Source: an uncultured Pelagibacteraceae bacterium
GTDB lineage: Bacteria; Pseudomonadota; Alphaproteobacteria; Pelagibacterales; Pelagibacteraceae
NCBI GenBank assembly: GCA_902602105.1
Contig: CACKPP010000001.1
Location: forward strand, 17,036-81,035
Length of the DNA: 64,000 nucleotides
Direction: 5' to 3'
Shown here one piece after another: positions 18,126 through 28,168 of this stretch. The position numbers and the translations under genes were made by a program. Under the pieces are notes generated by a model, which searched no databases, had not been told where the DNA came from, and saw nothing but the letters and a program-made list of their open reading frames with translations. How positions within the stretch are numbered: the first letter of the stretch is position 1; every line of letters begins with the position of its first letter.

Positions 18126-19454
18126 ATGAGTCGTAAAATTTTTATTAAAACTTTTGGTTGCCAGATGAACGAATACGACTCTAATCGTATTTACGATACT
18201 GTTAAAAAAATTGGATATGATAAAACTAATAATTATGAAGAGGCAAATTGTTATTTATTAAATACTTGTCATATAAGAGATAAAGCTAAAGAAAAAGTTT
18301 ATCACGAAATTGGTAGAGTTAAAAAAATTTTTAGATCAAAGACTAAACCACTGGTTATTATTACTGGATGTGTAGCACAAGCAGAAAATCAAGAAATGCT
18401 TAAAAGAGAGCCTTATATAGACTTAGTAATAGGTCCACAATCTTATCATAAAATTAATGATACTATTTTAAATCATATCGAAAAAAAGAAAAAAATTGAA
18501 GAAACAGAATTTGATCCTATTTCTAAATTTAATTATTTAAGTAAAATTAAAAATGAGTCTGGAAAAGTATCTTCTTATTTAACGATTCAAGAGGGTTGTG
18601 ATAAATTTTGTCATTTTTGTGTGGTTCCTTATACAAGAGGACCTGAATACTCAAGACCTTTTAAACAAATTTTAGAGGAAGCGAAATATTTAATAGATAA
18701 AGGAACAAAAGAAATAATCTTACTTGGTCAAAATGTTAATGCTTATAATAATGATGATCTTAGGCTGTCAAATTTAATATTAGAAATTGAAAAGCTCACT
18801 GGAGTAGAAAGAATTAGATATACAACATCTCATCCAAAAGATATGTCAGATGATTTGATAGAGGTTTATAAGTATTCAAAAAAATTAATGCCGTTAGTTC
18901 ATTTACCTATTCAAAGTGGGTCTAATAAAATTTTGGACTTAATGAATAGAAAACATACTATCAATGAATACTTTATGATATTCAATAAAATTAAGGAAAT
19001 TAACCCAAATGTAGAGTTTTCTAGTGATTTTATCGTAGGTTACCCTGGAGAGGAAGAACAGGATTTTCTAGATACACTTAATCTTATTAAAAAAATTAAG
19101 TTTGTAAATTCATATTCATTTATATTTAGCCCTAGACCAGGAACAGTAGCTGCAGATTTAAAATTAATTGATAAAAAAATATCTATAGAGAGACTTGAAA
19201 AAATTCAAAAACAATTATTTGAAAATCAAATAGTTATGAACAAATCATTAGAAAACAAGATAATAAATGTTTTAGTTGAGAATTTAACAGAAGATAAATC
19301 ACAAGCTTTTGGACGTTCGGAATATATGACATCTGTAATATTTAATGGTAAAAAAAAAGATATTGGAAAAATTGTTCCAGTACAAATTAAGCGTAGTAAT
19401 AGAAGTACTTTATTTGGAGAAAAAATTAATAATTTAAATCAAAAGGTGGCTTAG
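18126..19454 (+). CDS. miaB: tRNA-2-methylthio-N6-adenosine methylthiotransferase MiaB
   Basis: 442 residues with the full MTTase layout. The UPF0004 domain with TFGCQMNEYDS carries the first auxiliary-cluster cysteine and CYLLNTCHIRD the second. The radical-SAM motif CDKFCHFC near residue 155 is C-x3-C-x2-C, and a C-terminal TRAM domain spans about 375-440. It adds the methylthio group to i6A37 of tRNAs reading U-starting codons. The stop is 3 nt before the TTG start of phoH, in a tight operon. Confidence 0.97.
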   Translation: MSRKIFIKTFGCQMNEYDSNRIYDTVKKIGYDKTNNYEEANCYLLNTCHIRDKAKEKVYHEIGRVKKIFRSKTKPLVIITGCVAQAENQEMLKREPYIDLVIGPQSYHKINDTILNHIEKKKKIEETEFDPISKFNYLSKIKNESGKVSSYLTIQEGCDKFCHFCVVPYTRGPEYSRPFKQILEEAKYLIDKGTKEIILLGQNVNAYNNDDLRLSNLILEIEKLTGVERIRYTTSHPKDMSDDLIEVYKYSKKLMPLVHLPIQSGSNKILDLMNRKHTINEYFMIFNKIKEINPNVEFSSDFIVGYPGEEEQDFLDTLNLIKKIKFVNSYSFIFSPRPGTVAADLKLIDKKISIERLEKIQKQLFENQIVMNKSLENKIINVLVENLTEDKSQAFGRSEYMTSVIFNGKKKDIGKIVPVQIKRSNRSTLFGEKINNLNQKVA

Positions 19455-19457
19455 TAA

Positions 19458-20453
19458 TTGAATAGTTTAATAGAAAAAAAAATTAGTTCATCTCTTAAGT
19501 TTGTATATTCAGAAAATAATGCTCTGAGTATTATTTTTCATGATAATGATTTATTAATGGGCATAGCTGGAGAGTTTAATAAAAATTTAAAAGAGTTAGA
19601 AAAAATAACAAAGTCTAATTTATATTCCAGAGGAAATTCTATATTGATCAAATCTAATCCCAAAACAAATGAAATTGTAAAGAATGCAATTCAATTTTTA
19701 GTTAATCAATTTATAAATAATGGTAGTATTGAAAATAAAGACATAGTTTCATCAGTAGATAAATTTATGATTAATGAAAAAGTAAAAAACAACAATGTTA
19801 CTGACATTATCAAAACTCCAAAAAAATCTATTATTCCAAGATCCGAGAAGCAAAAAGGTTACGTAAGAGCTTTAAGACAAAGTGACATTATTATTTCAGC
19901 TGGACCTGCCGGTACAGGTAAAACATTCTTAGCAGTAGCAGTAGGTCTCACAATGTTATTAGAAAAAAAAATAGAAAGAATAATATTATCCAGACCTGCA
20001 GTTGAAGCTGGTGAGCGTTTGGGTTTTTTACCAGGTGACATGAAAGAGAAAGTTGATCCTTATCTAAGACCATTATACGATTCTTTATATGATCTTTTTG
20101 ATTTTGAAAAAATCCAGCGAATGATAGAAATTGGCGATATTGAAATTGCACCATTAGCTTTTATGAGAGGAAGAACATTGAAAAATTCATTTGCCATTTT
20201 AGATGAAGCTCAGAATGCTACTGATACACAGATTAAGATGTTCTTAACTCGAATAGGAGAAAATTCAAAAATAGTAGTTAATGGAGATCCAACCCAAATA
20301 GATTTACCCAATAAAAGTATGTCAGGCTTAGTCAGATCTAAAGAACTACTTGGCCATTTAAATGAAATTGCAGTTGTTGACTTTGATCATTCAGATGTTG
20401 TTCGTCACCCACTGGTATCTAAAATAGTTAAAGCTTATTCCAACAATGATTAA
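19458..20453 (+). CDS. ybeZ: PhoH-family ATPase (YbeZ)
   Basis: 331 residues. The frame begins with TTG at 19458, 3 nt after miaB; no nearer ATG gives a complete N-terminus. The PhoH domain has Walker A GPAGTGKTFLAV near residue 154, ILSRPAVEAGERLGFLPGD, and Walker B AILDEAQNAT. An N-terminal KH-like region precedes it. YbeZ partners with the endonuclease YbeY in ribosome/rRNA maturation, and the two genes overlap by 8 nt here. Confidence 0.95.
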   Translation: MNSLIEKKISSSLKFVYSENNALSIIFHDNDLLMGIAGEFNKNLKELEKITKSNLYSRGNSILIKSNPKTNEIVKNAIQFLVNQFINNGSIENKDIVSSVDKFMINEKVKNNNVTDIIKTPKKSIIPRSEKQKGYVRALRQSDIIISAGPAGTGKTFLAVAVGLTMLLEKKIERIILSRPAVEAGERLGFLPGDMKEKVDPYLRPLYDSLYDLFDFEKIQRMIEIGDIEIAPLAFMRGRTLKNSFAILDEAQNATDTQIKMFLTRIGENSKIVVNGDPTQIDLPNKSMSGLVRSKELLGHLNEIAVVDFDHSDVVRHPLVSKIVKAYSNND

Positions 20454-20916
20454 AATTAATGTCTTCTCTGATGAGAAGGCTTGGTCTAAAAGACTTAAAA
20501 AAAAGGAGTTATTTTTTAAGAAAATTTGCAAAGCATTCCCTAAAAAATATAATTTTTCAAACAAAAAAATTTATCTTTCATTGTTGCTTTCAAACAATAA
20601 AAATATAAAAAAACTGAATAGCAATTTTAGAAACAAAAATAAAGCTACAGATATCTTATCATTTCCATTTGAAAAAAAAATAAAAGTTTCGAAACAAATT
20701 TATTTAGGAGATATCATAATAAGTTACAATTTTATTGATAGACCAAAAGCCCAAAAAATAAAATTCTTTAAAAAAAAATTAATTAAAATTTTTATTCACG
20801 GTTTTCTCCATCTATTAGGTTTTGACCATAAAAAATCTGAAAATTATAAAAAGATGTTAAAAGAAGAAAATCGAATATATCAATCAGTAATTTTAAAACT
20901 AAATAACATTGAATAA
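20446..20916 (+). CDS. ybeY: Endoribonuclease YbeY
   Basis: 156 residues ending in the zinc triad HGFLHLLGFDH (H-x3-H-x5-H), with the earlier conserved block NKATDILSFPFE and YLGDIIIS. YbeY is a metal-dependent RNase involved in 16S rRNA 3'-end maturation and ribosome quality control. It overlaps phoH by 8 nt and the TTG start of lnt by 8 nt. The CorC/TlyC transporter-associated gene that usually sits between ybeY and lnt is absent. Confidence 0.96.
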   Translation: MIKINVFSDEKAWSKRLKKKELFFKKICKAFPKKYNFSNKKIYLSLLLSNNKNIKKLNSNFRNKNKATDILSFPFEKKIKVSKQIYLGDIIISYNFIDRPKAQKIKFFKKKLIKIFIHGFLHLLGFDHKKSENYKKMLKEENRIYQSVILKLNNIE

Positions 20917-22453
20917 AAAATTATACATTGAATTAATATTTTTAGTTATTTTAGGAATGGTAACTTCTTTAAGCCTACATCCATTTAATTATTTAGTTAT
21001 TAACTTTTTAACATTTACTTCTTTTTTTTTATTTTTAATAAAAAAATCAAAACAACATAAAAATATAAAACTTTTTTTTATTTATGGGTGGTTATTTGGT
21101 TTTGGTTATTTTGCATCCAATTTATATTGGATATCGATTTCTTTAACATTTGATGAAAATTATAGATCTTTAATCCCGTTAACTGTAATTTTGATACCTG
21201 GATTTTTAGCTATTTTTTATGGATTAGTTTCTTATTTTTTTATAATTTTTAAACCAAAAAAAATTGTAAGTTCCTTTCTGACTTTTTCTCTAACATTTGG
21301 TATTTTAGAATTTGTTAGAGGCTCAATTTTAACTGGATTTCCCTGGAATTTAATAGCTTATAGTTTTTCCAAACACCTCGAATTTTTAAGTATTACTTCA
21401 ATAATTGGCACATATGGATTTAATTTGTTTTGTATTTCTTTATTTACAAGTCCAGCCATATTTATTTTAAAAGAGTCAAAAAAAGATTTAGTAATTTGTA
21501 TTTTTTTTCTTATTTCTACTATATTTTTTTATATATATGGATCATCATATAAGGCGAAATTTAATAAAGCAGAAAAAGAAATTTATGAATATAAGATAAG
21601 AGTTATTAGTTCTAATATTAGTCTTGATAGATTCTACTCAAATACAAACTCAGTTTCAGTGATCAAAGATTTAATCAAAATAAGCAATCCCAAAACTGAT
21701 GAAAAAATTATTTTTATATGGCCAGAAGGCATTCTTCCAAATATTTCACAAAATCAATTAACTAAATTTAAATGGTTATTTAATAAACACTTTAACAAAA
21801 ATCATTTGTTAATTTTAGGAATTAACAGTCAATCTATAGAAAATGGATCTAAAAAATATTTTAATTCGCTATCTGTTTACGATGATGGCTTAAATTTATT
21901 AAACTCTTATTCTAAAATTAAATTAGTACCATTTGGCGAATTTTTACCTTTTGAAGGTCTTTTGAAAAGTATTGGTTTAAATTCTTTAACTAACAATTAT
22001 CAATCTTTCTCTAGTGGAAATCAAAGAAATATAATCACAATAAAAAAAAAAGATTTTCTTTTAAAAATTTTACCTCTTATCTGCTATGAAATAATTTATT
22101 CAGGTAAATTATTTGACAATCATGATTTTGATTTTATTGTTAATATTTCAGAAGATGGATGGTTTGGTAAATCAATCGGCCCAAAGCAACATTTTATTCA
22201 TAGTATTATACGAGCAATAGAAAGTGGCAAATATGTACTTCGCTCAGCGAACAATGGAATTACAGCAATAATAAATCCATTAGGTCAGATTGAACAAAGA
22301 GTTAACTTTAACCAATCTGGTTATATTGATTTTAATGAGAACAGGAAAATACAACCAACAATATTTTCTAGATTTGGAAATAAAATTTTTGGATTATTAA
22401 TTTTATTGTATATTTTTTTAATATTTTCATTTAATAGAATTAACAATGAGTAA
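20909..22453 (+). CDS. lnt: Apolipoprotein N-acyltransferase
   Basis: 514 residues. The N-terminal half has about six membrane helices, and a periplasmic carbon-nitrogen hydrolase domain spans about residues 225-480. The catalytic triad is visible: Glu in [10 protein letters not shown], Lys in [14 protein letters not shown] and Cys in [13 protein letters not shown] last helix lies at the C-terminus. It N-acylates the lipidated cysteine of lipoproteins such as the BON and LptM-like proteins in this window. Translation starts at a TTG inside the ybeY end, and the gene overlaps metK by 8 nt. Confidence 0.95.
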   Translation: MNKKLYIELIFLVILGMVTSLSLHPFNYLVINFLTFTSFFLFLIKKSKQHKNIKLFFIYGWLFGFGYFASNLYWISISLTFDENYRSLIPLTVILIPGFLAIFYGLVSYFFIIFKPKKIVSSFLTFSLTFGILEFVRGSILTGFPWNLIAYSFSKHLEFLSITSIIGTYGFNLFCISLFTSPAIFILKESKKDLVICIFFLISTIFFYIYGSSYKAKFNKAEKEIYEYKIRVISSNISLDRFYSNTNSVSVIKDLIKISNPKTDEKIIFIWPEGILPNISQNQLTKFKWLFNKHFNKNHLLILGINSQSIENGSKKYFNSLSVYDDGLNLLNSYSKIKLVPFGEFLPFEGLLKSIGLNSLTNNYQSFSSGNQRNIITIKKKDFLLKILPLICYEIIYSGKLFDNHDFDFIVNISEDGWFGKSIGPKQHFIHSIIRAIESGKYVLRSANNGITAIINPLGQIEQRVNFNQSGYIDFNENRKIQPTIFSRFGNKIFGLLILLYIFLIFSFNRINNE

Positions 22454-23615
22454 TCTTAAAAATTTTCTTTTCACAAGTGAGTCAGTTTCCGAAGGTCATC
22501 CTGATAAAGTTTCAGATAGAATTTCAGATATGGTTGTTGATACTTATCTTTCTGGAGATCCATTTTCAAGAGTTGCATGTGAAACACTTACAACTACTAA
22601 TAAAGTTGTCTTAGCTGGAGAAGTTCGAGGTCCTGAAATTAAAAAAGAAGATCTAATCGAAAAAGTAAGAAATTGTATTAAAGACATTGGTTATGATCAA
22701 GAAGGCTTTACATGGAAAGAAGCAACAAATATTGAAAGTCATTTGCACTCACAATCAGCAGATATTGCAATGGGTGTGGATTCTTCAGGAAATAAAGATG
22801 AAGGAGCAGGTGACCAAGGTATTATGTTTGGATATGCGTGTAATGAAACAGATGTGTTAATGCCTGCACCTATTCATTATTCACATAAAATTTTAAGATT
22901 AATGGCTGAGGATAGAAAGTCAGGCAAATTAAAAAACATTGAACCAGACTCAAAAAGTCAAGTTACATTTGAGTATATAGATGGTAAACCATCTAGAGTA
23001 AAATCTGTAGTAATATCATCTCAACATTCCGCAGGTGTAAATCAATCACAAGTAAGAGATTTATTAAGACCTTATATGTTAAAATCTATTCCTAAAAACT
23101 TTCTTGAAAATTTTAATGAAGATGAATTTTATGTTAACCCTACTGGAAATTTTGTTATTGGTGGTCCAGATGGAGATTGTGGATTGACAGGAAGAAAAAT
23201 TATAGTTGATACTTATGGCGGTGCTGCACCACATGGAGGTGGGGCATTTTCAGGTAAAGATCCAACTAAAGTTGATAGATCTGCCGCTTATGCTGCAAGA
23301 TATATTGCCAAAAATGTTGTTTCCTCAAAAATTGCTGACAAATGTTTAATTCAGTTAGCTTATGCTATTGGTGTATCAAAGCCGTTATCAATTTATATTG
23401 ATTTATTTGATAATGATTTAGATAAAAATAAATTTGTTATAGAAAAAATAAAAGAAAACTTTGATCTTAGCCCTAGAGGAATTAGAGAAATGTTAAGTTT
23501 AAATAAACCTATATATGAAAAAACAGCTTCTTATGGTCACTTTGGAAGAATGCCAGAAGATAATGGATCATTTTCATGGGAAAAAACTGATAAAATAAAC
23601 GTTTTTTCTAAATAG
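22446..23615 (+). CDS. metK: S-adenosylmethionine synthetase
   Basis: 389 residues, normal length. Signatures are [20 protein letters not shown], the hexapeptide-like [12 protein letters not shown], and the phosphate loop [19 protein letters not shown]. It makes SAM from methionine and ATP, feeding the methylases RsmI, MiaB and UbiE in this window. Its start overlaps lnt by 8 nt, so there is no room for a dedicated riboswitch leader. An intrinsic terminator follows about 60 nt downstream. Confidence 0.97.
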   Translation: MSNLKNFLFTSESVSEGHPDKVSDRISDMVVDTYLSGDPFSRVACETLTTTNKVVLAGEVRGPEIKKEDLIEKVRNCIKDIGYDQEGFTWKEATNIESHLHSQSADIAMGVDSSGNKDEGAGDQGIMFGYACNETDVLMPAPIHYSHKILRLMAEDRKSGKLKNIEPDSKSQVTFEYIDGKPSRVKSVVISSQHSAGVNQSQVRDLLRPYMLKSIPKNFLENFNEDEFYVNPTGNFVIGGPDGDCGLTGRKIIVDTYGGAAPHGGGAFSGKDPTKVDRSAAYAARYIAKNVVSSKIADKCLIQLAYAIGVSKPLSIYIDLFDNDLDKNKFVIEKIKENFDLSPRGIREMLSLNKPIYEKTASYGHFGRMPEDNGSFSWEKTDKINVFSK

Positions 23616-23674
23616 TTTCTGTTGAATTAAAAATAAACTTTATTATATTGCATTTACATTATTGAATTTACAAA

Positions 23675-23699
23675 AATGGGCTTTAGCCCATTTTTTTTT
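23675..23699 (+). terminator. Intrinsic terminator between metK and nusA
   Basis: ATGGGC-TTTA-GCCCAT forms a perfect 6-bp G+C-rich stem with a 4-nt loop. It is followed at once by nine T residues (23691-23699) and preceded by an A-run. This is a textbook Rho-independent terminator for the metK transcript. It ends only 13 nt before the nusA ATG, so nusA is either read through or its promoter lies upstream of the hairpin (TTGAAT at 23622 and TATATT at 23644, 16 nt apart, are candidates). Confidence 0.85.
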
Positions 23700-23712
23700 G
23701 GAGCAGATAAAG

Positions 23713-25266
23713 ATGTTAAACAAAAGAGCAGATAAACTTGAATTATTAAGAATAGCTGAGGCAGTAGCTTTGGAAAAATCTATTGATAAAGAGCTTATAA
23801 TTAGTTCTATGGAAACAGGTATTGCAAAAGCGGCAAAATCAAAATTTGGCCAAGACAATGAAATTAAAGTTTTAATTGATAGAGATAGTGGTGATATCGA
23901 AATTTTTAGAAAACTGGTTATTTCTGAAAATCCTGAAAACTCTAATACACAAATAAAATTTGAAGATGCGGTAAATTTAAATGAGATTAATAAAGATAAA
24001 AAAATTGGTGATGAAATACTTCAGCCCTTGCCCTCTTTTGATTTTGGAAGAATTGCTGCACAAACAGCTAAACAAGTTATTAACTCAAATGTAAGGGAAG
24101 CAGAACGTGAGAGGCAATTTAATGATTTTGTTGATAAAAAAGATACAATTTTAAGTGGTATTGTAAAGAGATTAGAATTTGGAAATGTAATTGTTGATTT
24201 AGGAAGAACAGAAGCAATTATTCAAAAAAATGAGCTTATCCCTAGAGAAAATATTAAAGCTGGCGATAGAATAAAAGCTTATTGTAATGATGTTAGAAGA
24301 GAGCAAAGAGGGCAACAAATTTTCTTATCCAGAGCACACCCAAAATTTATGGAAAAACTTTTTATTCAAGAAGTGCCAGAAATTTATGATGGTTTAATTG
24401 AGATAAAGTCTTCTTCAAGAGACCCTGGTAGTAGAGCAAAAATTTGTGTAAAGGCAGTTGATACCTCGCTTGATCCAGTTGGGGCTTGTGTTGGTATGAG
24501 AGGTTCTAGAGTTCAGGCAGTAGTTAATGAGCTTCAAGGTGAAAAAATCGATATTGTTAATTGGTCAGAGGATCCTGCTATTCTAGTTTCTAATGCTTTG
24601 TCACCCGCAGAAGTTCAAAGAGTAAATGTTGATACTGAAAGAAAGAAATTAGACGTAATACTTACAGAAGAAAACTTAAGTAAAGCAATAGGTAGAAGAG
24701 GACAGAATGTCAGACTTGCTACCAAACTTTTAAATTATGAAATTAATATAATGACTGATCAAGAAGACTCTGAGAGAAGACAGCTTGAGTTTAAAGAAAA
24801 AACAGAAAATTTTGTTAAAAATTTAGAATTAGATGAAACTTTAGGTCAATTGTTAGTTGCAGAAGGGTTTTCCACAATTGACGATATTAAGGATACTTCA
24901 GCAGAAAATTTGACTAAAATAGAGGGAATAGAGGAGGATACAGCTAAAGCATTAATTGAAAGAGCTAAAGAATTTTATGTAAAAGACCAAGAGGATATTT
25001 CACAAAGAATAAAAGATTTAGGACTTGAGAGTGCATTGATTGATCTGAAAGGTTTGACACCTGGAATGTTAATGACTTTAGGGGAACAAAAAATTTTAAA
25101 GTTAGAAGATTTTGCAGATTTAGCTTCAGATGAGCTAACAGGGGGATATGATATTATTAAAGGAGAAAGAGTAAAAATTCATGGTTATTTGGAGGAGTTT
25201 GCATTATCAAAAGAAGAAGCAGATGAATTAATTATGTCAGCAAGAAACATTATATATAAAGATTGA
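23713..25266 (+). CDS. nusA: Transcription termination/antitermination factor NusA
   Basis: 517 residues from the ATG at 23713 (MLNKRADKLELLRIAEAVA). The frame is open to 23662 but that would translate the terminator hairpin, and GGAG at 23699-23702 favours the later start. Order: NusA N-terminal RNAP-binding domain; S1 domain (ILSGIVKRLEFGNVIVDLG); two KH domains (GVRGSRVQ-type GMRGSRVQAVVNELQGEKID and IGRRGQNVRLA); C-terminal HhH acidic repeats (TKIEGIEEDTAKALIERA). It heads the nusA-infB-rbfA-rpsO-pnp run. rimP, normally just upstream, is absent. Confidence 0.95.
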   Translation: MLNKRADKLELLRIAEAVALEKSIDKELIISSMETGIAKAAKSKFGQDNEIKVLIDRDSGDIEIFRKLVISENPENSNTQIKFEDAVNLNEINKDKKIGDEILQPLPSFDFGRIAAQTAKQVINSNVREAERERQFNDFVDKKDTILSGIVKRLEFGNVIVDLGRTEAIIQKNELIPRENIKAGDRIKAYCNDVRREQRGQQIFLSRAHPKFMEKLFIQEVPEIYDGLIEIKSSSRDPGSRAKICVKAVDTSLDPVGACVGMRGSRVQAVVNELQGEKIDIVNWSEDPAILVSNALSPAEVQRVNVDTERKKLDVILTEENLSKAIGRRGQNVRLATKLLNYEINIMTDQEDSERRQLEFKEKTENFVKNLELDETLGQLLVAEGFSTIDDIKDTSAENLTKIEGIEEDTAKALIERAKEFYVKDQEDISQRIKDLGLESALIDLKGLTPGMLMTLGEQKILKLEDFADLASDELTGGYDIIKGERVKIHGYLEEFALSKEEADELIMSARNIIYKD

Positions 25267-25276
25267 GGGATGAGAA

Positions 25277-27487
25277 ATGGAAAACAAAAAAACAAAGCTT
25301 ACAATTTCTGGAAGTCCCAAGAAATCATTTAAAAATTTTGATAGTTCAAAAACTCAAGGAAAAAAAACTGTAGTTATAGAAAAACAGTCTAGCAGAACTT
25401 TAAAAAGAACTAGTTTCAGTAAGCCTTTTGGATCTAAAACATCTTCTGATTTTAAAAAAGGTGTGCCTTTTAAATCAAGTAGTTCAAAAATTCCACCAAT
25501 TACAAGTGATTTTGAAAGACGAAAATTAGCTGAACAAAGAGCAACAAAAAGATTAAAGGAAGATATTGATAATAAAAATAAAAAAACAAAATCTACTACA
25601 AAAAAAAGAGAATTGAAGCTCACAGTCTCAAGAGCTTTGAGCGATGAAATAGAAACTAAACAAAGAAGCTTGGCATCTGTAAAAAGAGCAAGGCAAAAAG
25701 AGCTTAAGAATATAAATAAAGAAGACAATAATGAGAATTTAAAACCAATTAAAAGAGACATTAATATACCTGAAGCAATAACAGTCAGAGAACTTGCTAA
25801 TAGAATGGCTGAGCAATCAAGCAATGTTATTAAATTTTTATTTGGTATGGGGGTAACGGTTACTATTAATCAAACATTAGCAGCTGATACCGCTGAGTAT
25901 TTAGTAAAAGAATTTGGTCACAATCCAATACGTGAGGAAAAAGCAGAGGAAATAATTCAAAAAATAAAAGCTTCAAGAACAGAGAATTTAAAGAATAGAC
26001 CTCCTATAGTTACAGTAATGGGCCATGTTGATCATGGTAAAACTTCAGTTTTAGACACTTTAAGAAGTTCAAATGTTGTTTCAGGAGAATTTGGCGGCAT
26101 TACTCAACATATTGGTGCTTATCAAATTGAAACACAAACAAGCAAATTAACTTTTATAGATACTCCAGGTCATGCAGCGTTTACAGAAATGAGGGCAAGA
26201 GGATCGAAACTAACCGACATAGTAGTACTAGTAATAGCTGCTGATGATGGAGTTAAACCTCAAACAATAGAGTCCATCAAACATGCTAAAGCAGCAAATG
26301 TTCCTATAGTAGTTGCAATAAATAAGTGCGATTTACCCGAAGCAGATCCCCAAAAAATTAAAAATCAATTATTAGAATATGAATTAATTGCAGAGGATTT
26401 GTCTGGAGATACTCTAATGGTTGAAGTTTCGACTAAAACAAAAAAGAATTTAGATAAATTAGTAGAGTCAATAAGTCTTCAAGCTGAAATATTAGATTTA
26501 AAAACAGATTTTGAGTCTAAAGCTACAGGTATTGTTTTAGAGTCTAAAATTGATGTTGGTAGAGGACCAGTTGCATCAATAATTGTTACCACTGGGACTT
26601 TAAAAAAAGGAGATTTTTTTGTAAGTGGATTAAGATGGGGAAAAGTTAGAGCAATCATTAACGATCAAGGAAAAAATATTAATGAGGCCTCACCATCATC
26701 ACCAGTAGAAATTTTAGGAATTAATGGTGCTGCAAAAGCTGGGGACGATTTTATTGTTGTTGATAATGAAAAAGAAGCAAAAACTTTAAGTGAAAATAGA
26801 GCTGAAGAAAACAAAGGTGTAAAAAATCCTTTAACATTTGCAACTCAAGACTCAGCATTTTCAGACAAATCAACAGAAGAATTAAACTTAATTATTAAAT
26901 CAGATGTTCATGGATCGTCAGAGGCGATTAAAAGTGCTATTAGCCAAATTAAGCATGATGAGGTAAAACCAAAAATAATTTTAGCAGATATTGGCATGGT
27001 TACTGAAACAGATGTAACTTTAGCTAAAGCATCTAACGCTGTTTTAGTAGCATTTAATGTCAAACCAAGTAAAGAAGCAAAAAAACTTGCTGAAAAAGAA
27101 AATATAAAAATTTCTTCATATAATATAATTTATGAAGTTTTAGATTTTATTAAAAAGAGAATGTCAGGATTGCTTACACCAGATGTTAAAGAAACTATTA
27201 CAGGAGCTGCTCAAATATTAGAAATATTTAAAGTTTCTGGTGCTGGAAAAGTTGCTGGTTCAAAAGTGACTGAAGGTGAAATTACAAGTGTTTCAGAAGT
27301 GAGAATAATTAGAGATGGTGCAATTATCTATACAGGTAAAGTGGGAACGCTTTTTAGGGAAAAAAATCAAGTAAAACAGGTAACAAATGGTCAGGAATGT
27401 GGAATTACAGTTAAAGATTACATGGATTTCCAAAAAAATGACACAATAGAAGCATTTAGTACCGTCTCAACAGAAAGATCAATCTAA
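25277..27487 (+). CDS. infB: Translation initiation factor IF-2
   Basis: 736 residues. A basic, low-complexity N-terminal region covers about 1-150. The IF2 N domain follows (ITVRELANRMAEQSSNVIKF), then the G domain with GHVDHGKTSVLD, DTPGHAAF and NKCD, and domains II-IV. IF-2 brings fMet-tRNA to the 30S subunit. The leader GAGGGATGAG just before the ATG is a good ribosome site. It is 10 nt after nusA and overlaps rbfA by one base. ylxR, usual between nusA and infB in alphaproteobacteria, is missing. Confidence 0.97.
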   Translation: MENKKTKLTISGSPKKSFKNFDSSKTQGKKTVVIEKQSSRTLKRTSFSKPFGSKTSSDFKKGVPFKSSSSKIPPITSDFERRKLAEQRATKRLKEDIDNKNKKTKSTTKKRELKLTVSRALSDEIETKQRSLASVKRARQKELKNINKEDNNENLKPIKRDINIPEAITVRELANRMAEQSSNVIKFLFGMGVTVTINQTLAADTAEYLVKEFGHNPIREEKAEEIIQKIKASRTENLKNRPPIVTVMGHVDHGKTSVLDTLRSSNVVSGEFGGITQHIGAYQIETQTSKLTFIDTPGHAAFTEMRARGSKLTDIVVLVIAADDGVKPQTIESIKHAKAANVPIVVAINKCDLPEADPQKIKNQLLEYELIAEDLSGDTLMVEVSTKTKKNLDKLVESISLQAEILDLKTDFESKATGIVLESKIDVGRGPVASIIVTTGTLKKGDFFVSGLRWGKVRAIINDQGKNINEASPSSPVEILGINGAAKAGDDFIVVDNEKEAKTLSENRAEENKGVKNPLTFATQDSAFSDKSTEELNLIIKSDVHGSSEAIKSAISQIKHDEVKPKIILADIGMVTETDVTLAKASNAVLVAFNVKPSKEAKKLAEKENIKISSYNIIYEVLDFIKKRMSGLLTPDVKETITGAAQILEIFKVSGAGKVAGSKVTEGEITSVSEVRIIRDGAIIYTGKVGTLFREKNQVKQVTNGQECGITVKDYMDFQKNDTIEAFSTVSTERSI

Positions 27488-27855
27488 TGGCGGATAGAAT
27501 AGGAAAACCAGTATCTCAAAGACAATTAAGAGTTGGAGAAATGATTAAACAGTCTTTAAGCATGATTTTTATTAGAAATGAGGCTAAAGTCCCAAATTTA
27601 GAAACCAACAATATAACTGTTACTGAAGTAAAAATGAGTCAAGATTTAAAAATTGCTAAGGCATACGTACTTCCTTTAGGCGGTAAAGATGCAGAAGAAA
27701 TTATTCAAATTTTAAAGAAATATTCATTTTTAATTAGAAAAATACTATCACAAAAAGTGACTATGAAATTTTTACCAAAATTACTTTTTAAAAAAGATGA
27801 CTCATTTGAATATGCTGAAAAAATAGAAAATTTAATAAAACAAACAAATAAATAG
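27487..27855 (+). CDS. rbfA: 30S ribosome-binding factor RbfA
   Basis: 122 residues of KH-like fold: RQLRVGEMIKQSLSMI at the start, then ITVTEVKMSQDLKIAKAYVLP, the characteristic RbfA strand-helix block. It assists late maturation of the 16S rRNA 5' end, especially under cold. It shares one base with the infB stop (TAATG) and precedes rpsO by 12 nt. truB, which normally follows rbfA, is absent from this position. Confidence 0.94.
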   Translation: MADRIGKPVSQRQLRVGEMIKQSLSMIFIRNEAKVPNLETNNITVTEVKMSQDLKIAKAYVLPLGGKDAEEIIQILKKYSFLIRKILSQKVTMKFLPKLLFKKDDSFEYAEKIENLIKQTNK

Positions 27856-27867
27856 GAAAGACAAGAT

Positions 27868-28116
27868 ATGAATAAAAAAGCACTAGAGTTAGCAATTCAT
27901 GAAAAGGACACTGGATCTTCAGAAATTCAGATTGCTTTGTTAACTGACAAAATTGAATCTCTCTCTAAACATATTAAACAATTTAAAAAAGATAAACACT
28001 CATCTGTTGGATTGTTGAGAGCGGTAAATAGAAGGAAGAAATTGTTAGAATACCTTAAAAAGAATAAAGTGGATTCTTACAAAAATGTACTGTCAAAATT
28101 GAATTTAAGAAAATAA
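27868..28116 (+). CDS. rpsO: Ribosomal protein S15 (uS15)
   Basis: 82 residues, about 6-7 shorter than E. coli S15 at the N-terminus. The core is intact: DTGSSEIQIALLTDKIESL, the KKDKHSSVGLL loop that contacts 16S helices 20-22, and RRKKLLEYLKKN. A ribosome site AGGAAAGACAAG precedes the ATG. It is sandwiched between rbfA and pnp, as in most proteobacteria. Confidence 0.96.
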   Translation: MNKKALELAIHEKDTGSSEIQIALLTDKIESLSKHIKQFKKDKHSSVGLLRAVNRRKKLLEYLKKNKVDSYKNVLSKLNLRK

Positions 28117-28127
28117 AAATCAAGTTG

Positions 28128-28168
28128 GATAGAACGGAATGAAATGAACGAAACGAAATGGAAATGAA
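28128..28168 (+). promoter_or_regulatory. Repetitive purine-rich leader upstream of pnp
   Basis: Nearly all purine and built from degenerate GGAAT/GAAAT/GAACG/GAAAC units, this stretch between rpsO and pnp holds four ATG triplets (28139, 28144, 28158, 28164) before the pnp ATG at 28169. Spacings of 5, 14, 6 and 5 nt spread them over different frames. It has no stem. It may be a ribosome- or PNPase-binding tract, since pnp leaders are known autoregulatory targets in E. coli, but the function here is inferred only. Confidence 0.4.

Noticed and set aside
22300..22450. SAM riboswitch upstream of metK
   Set aside because: metK starts inside the lnt coding end; there is no untranslated leader to hold an aptamer.
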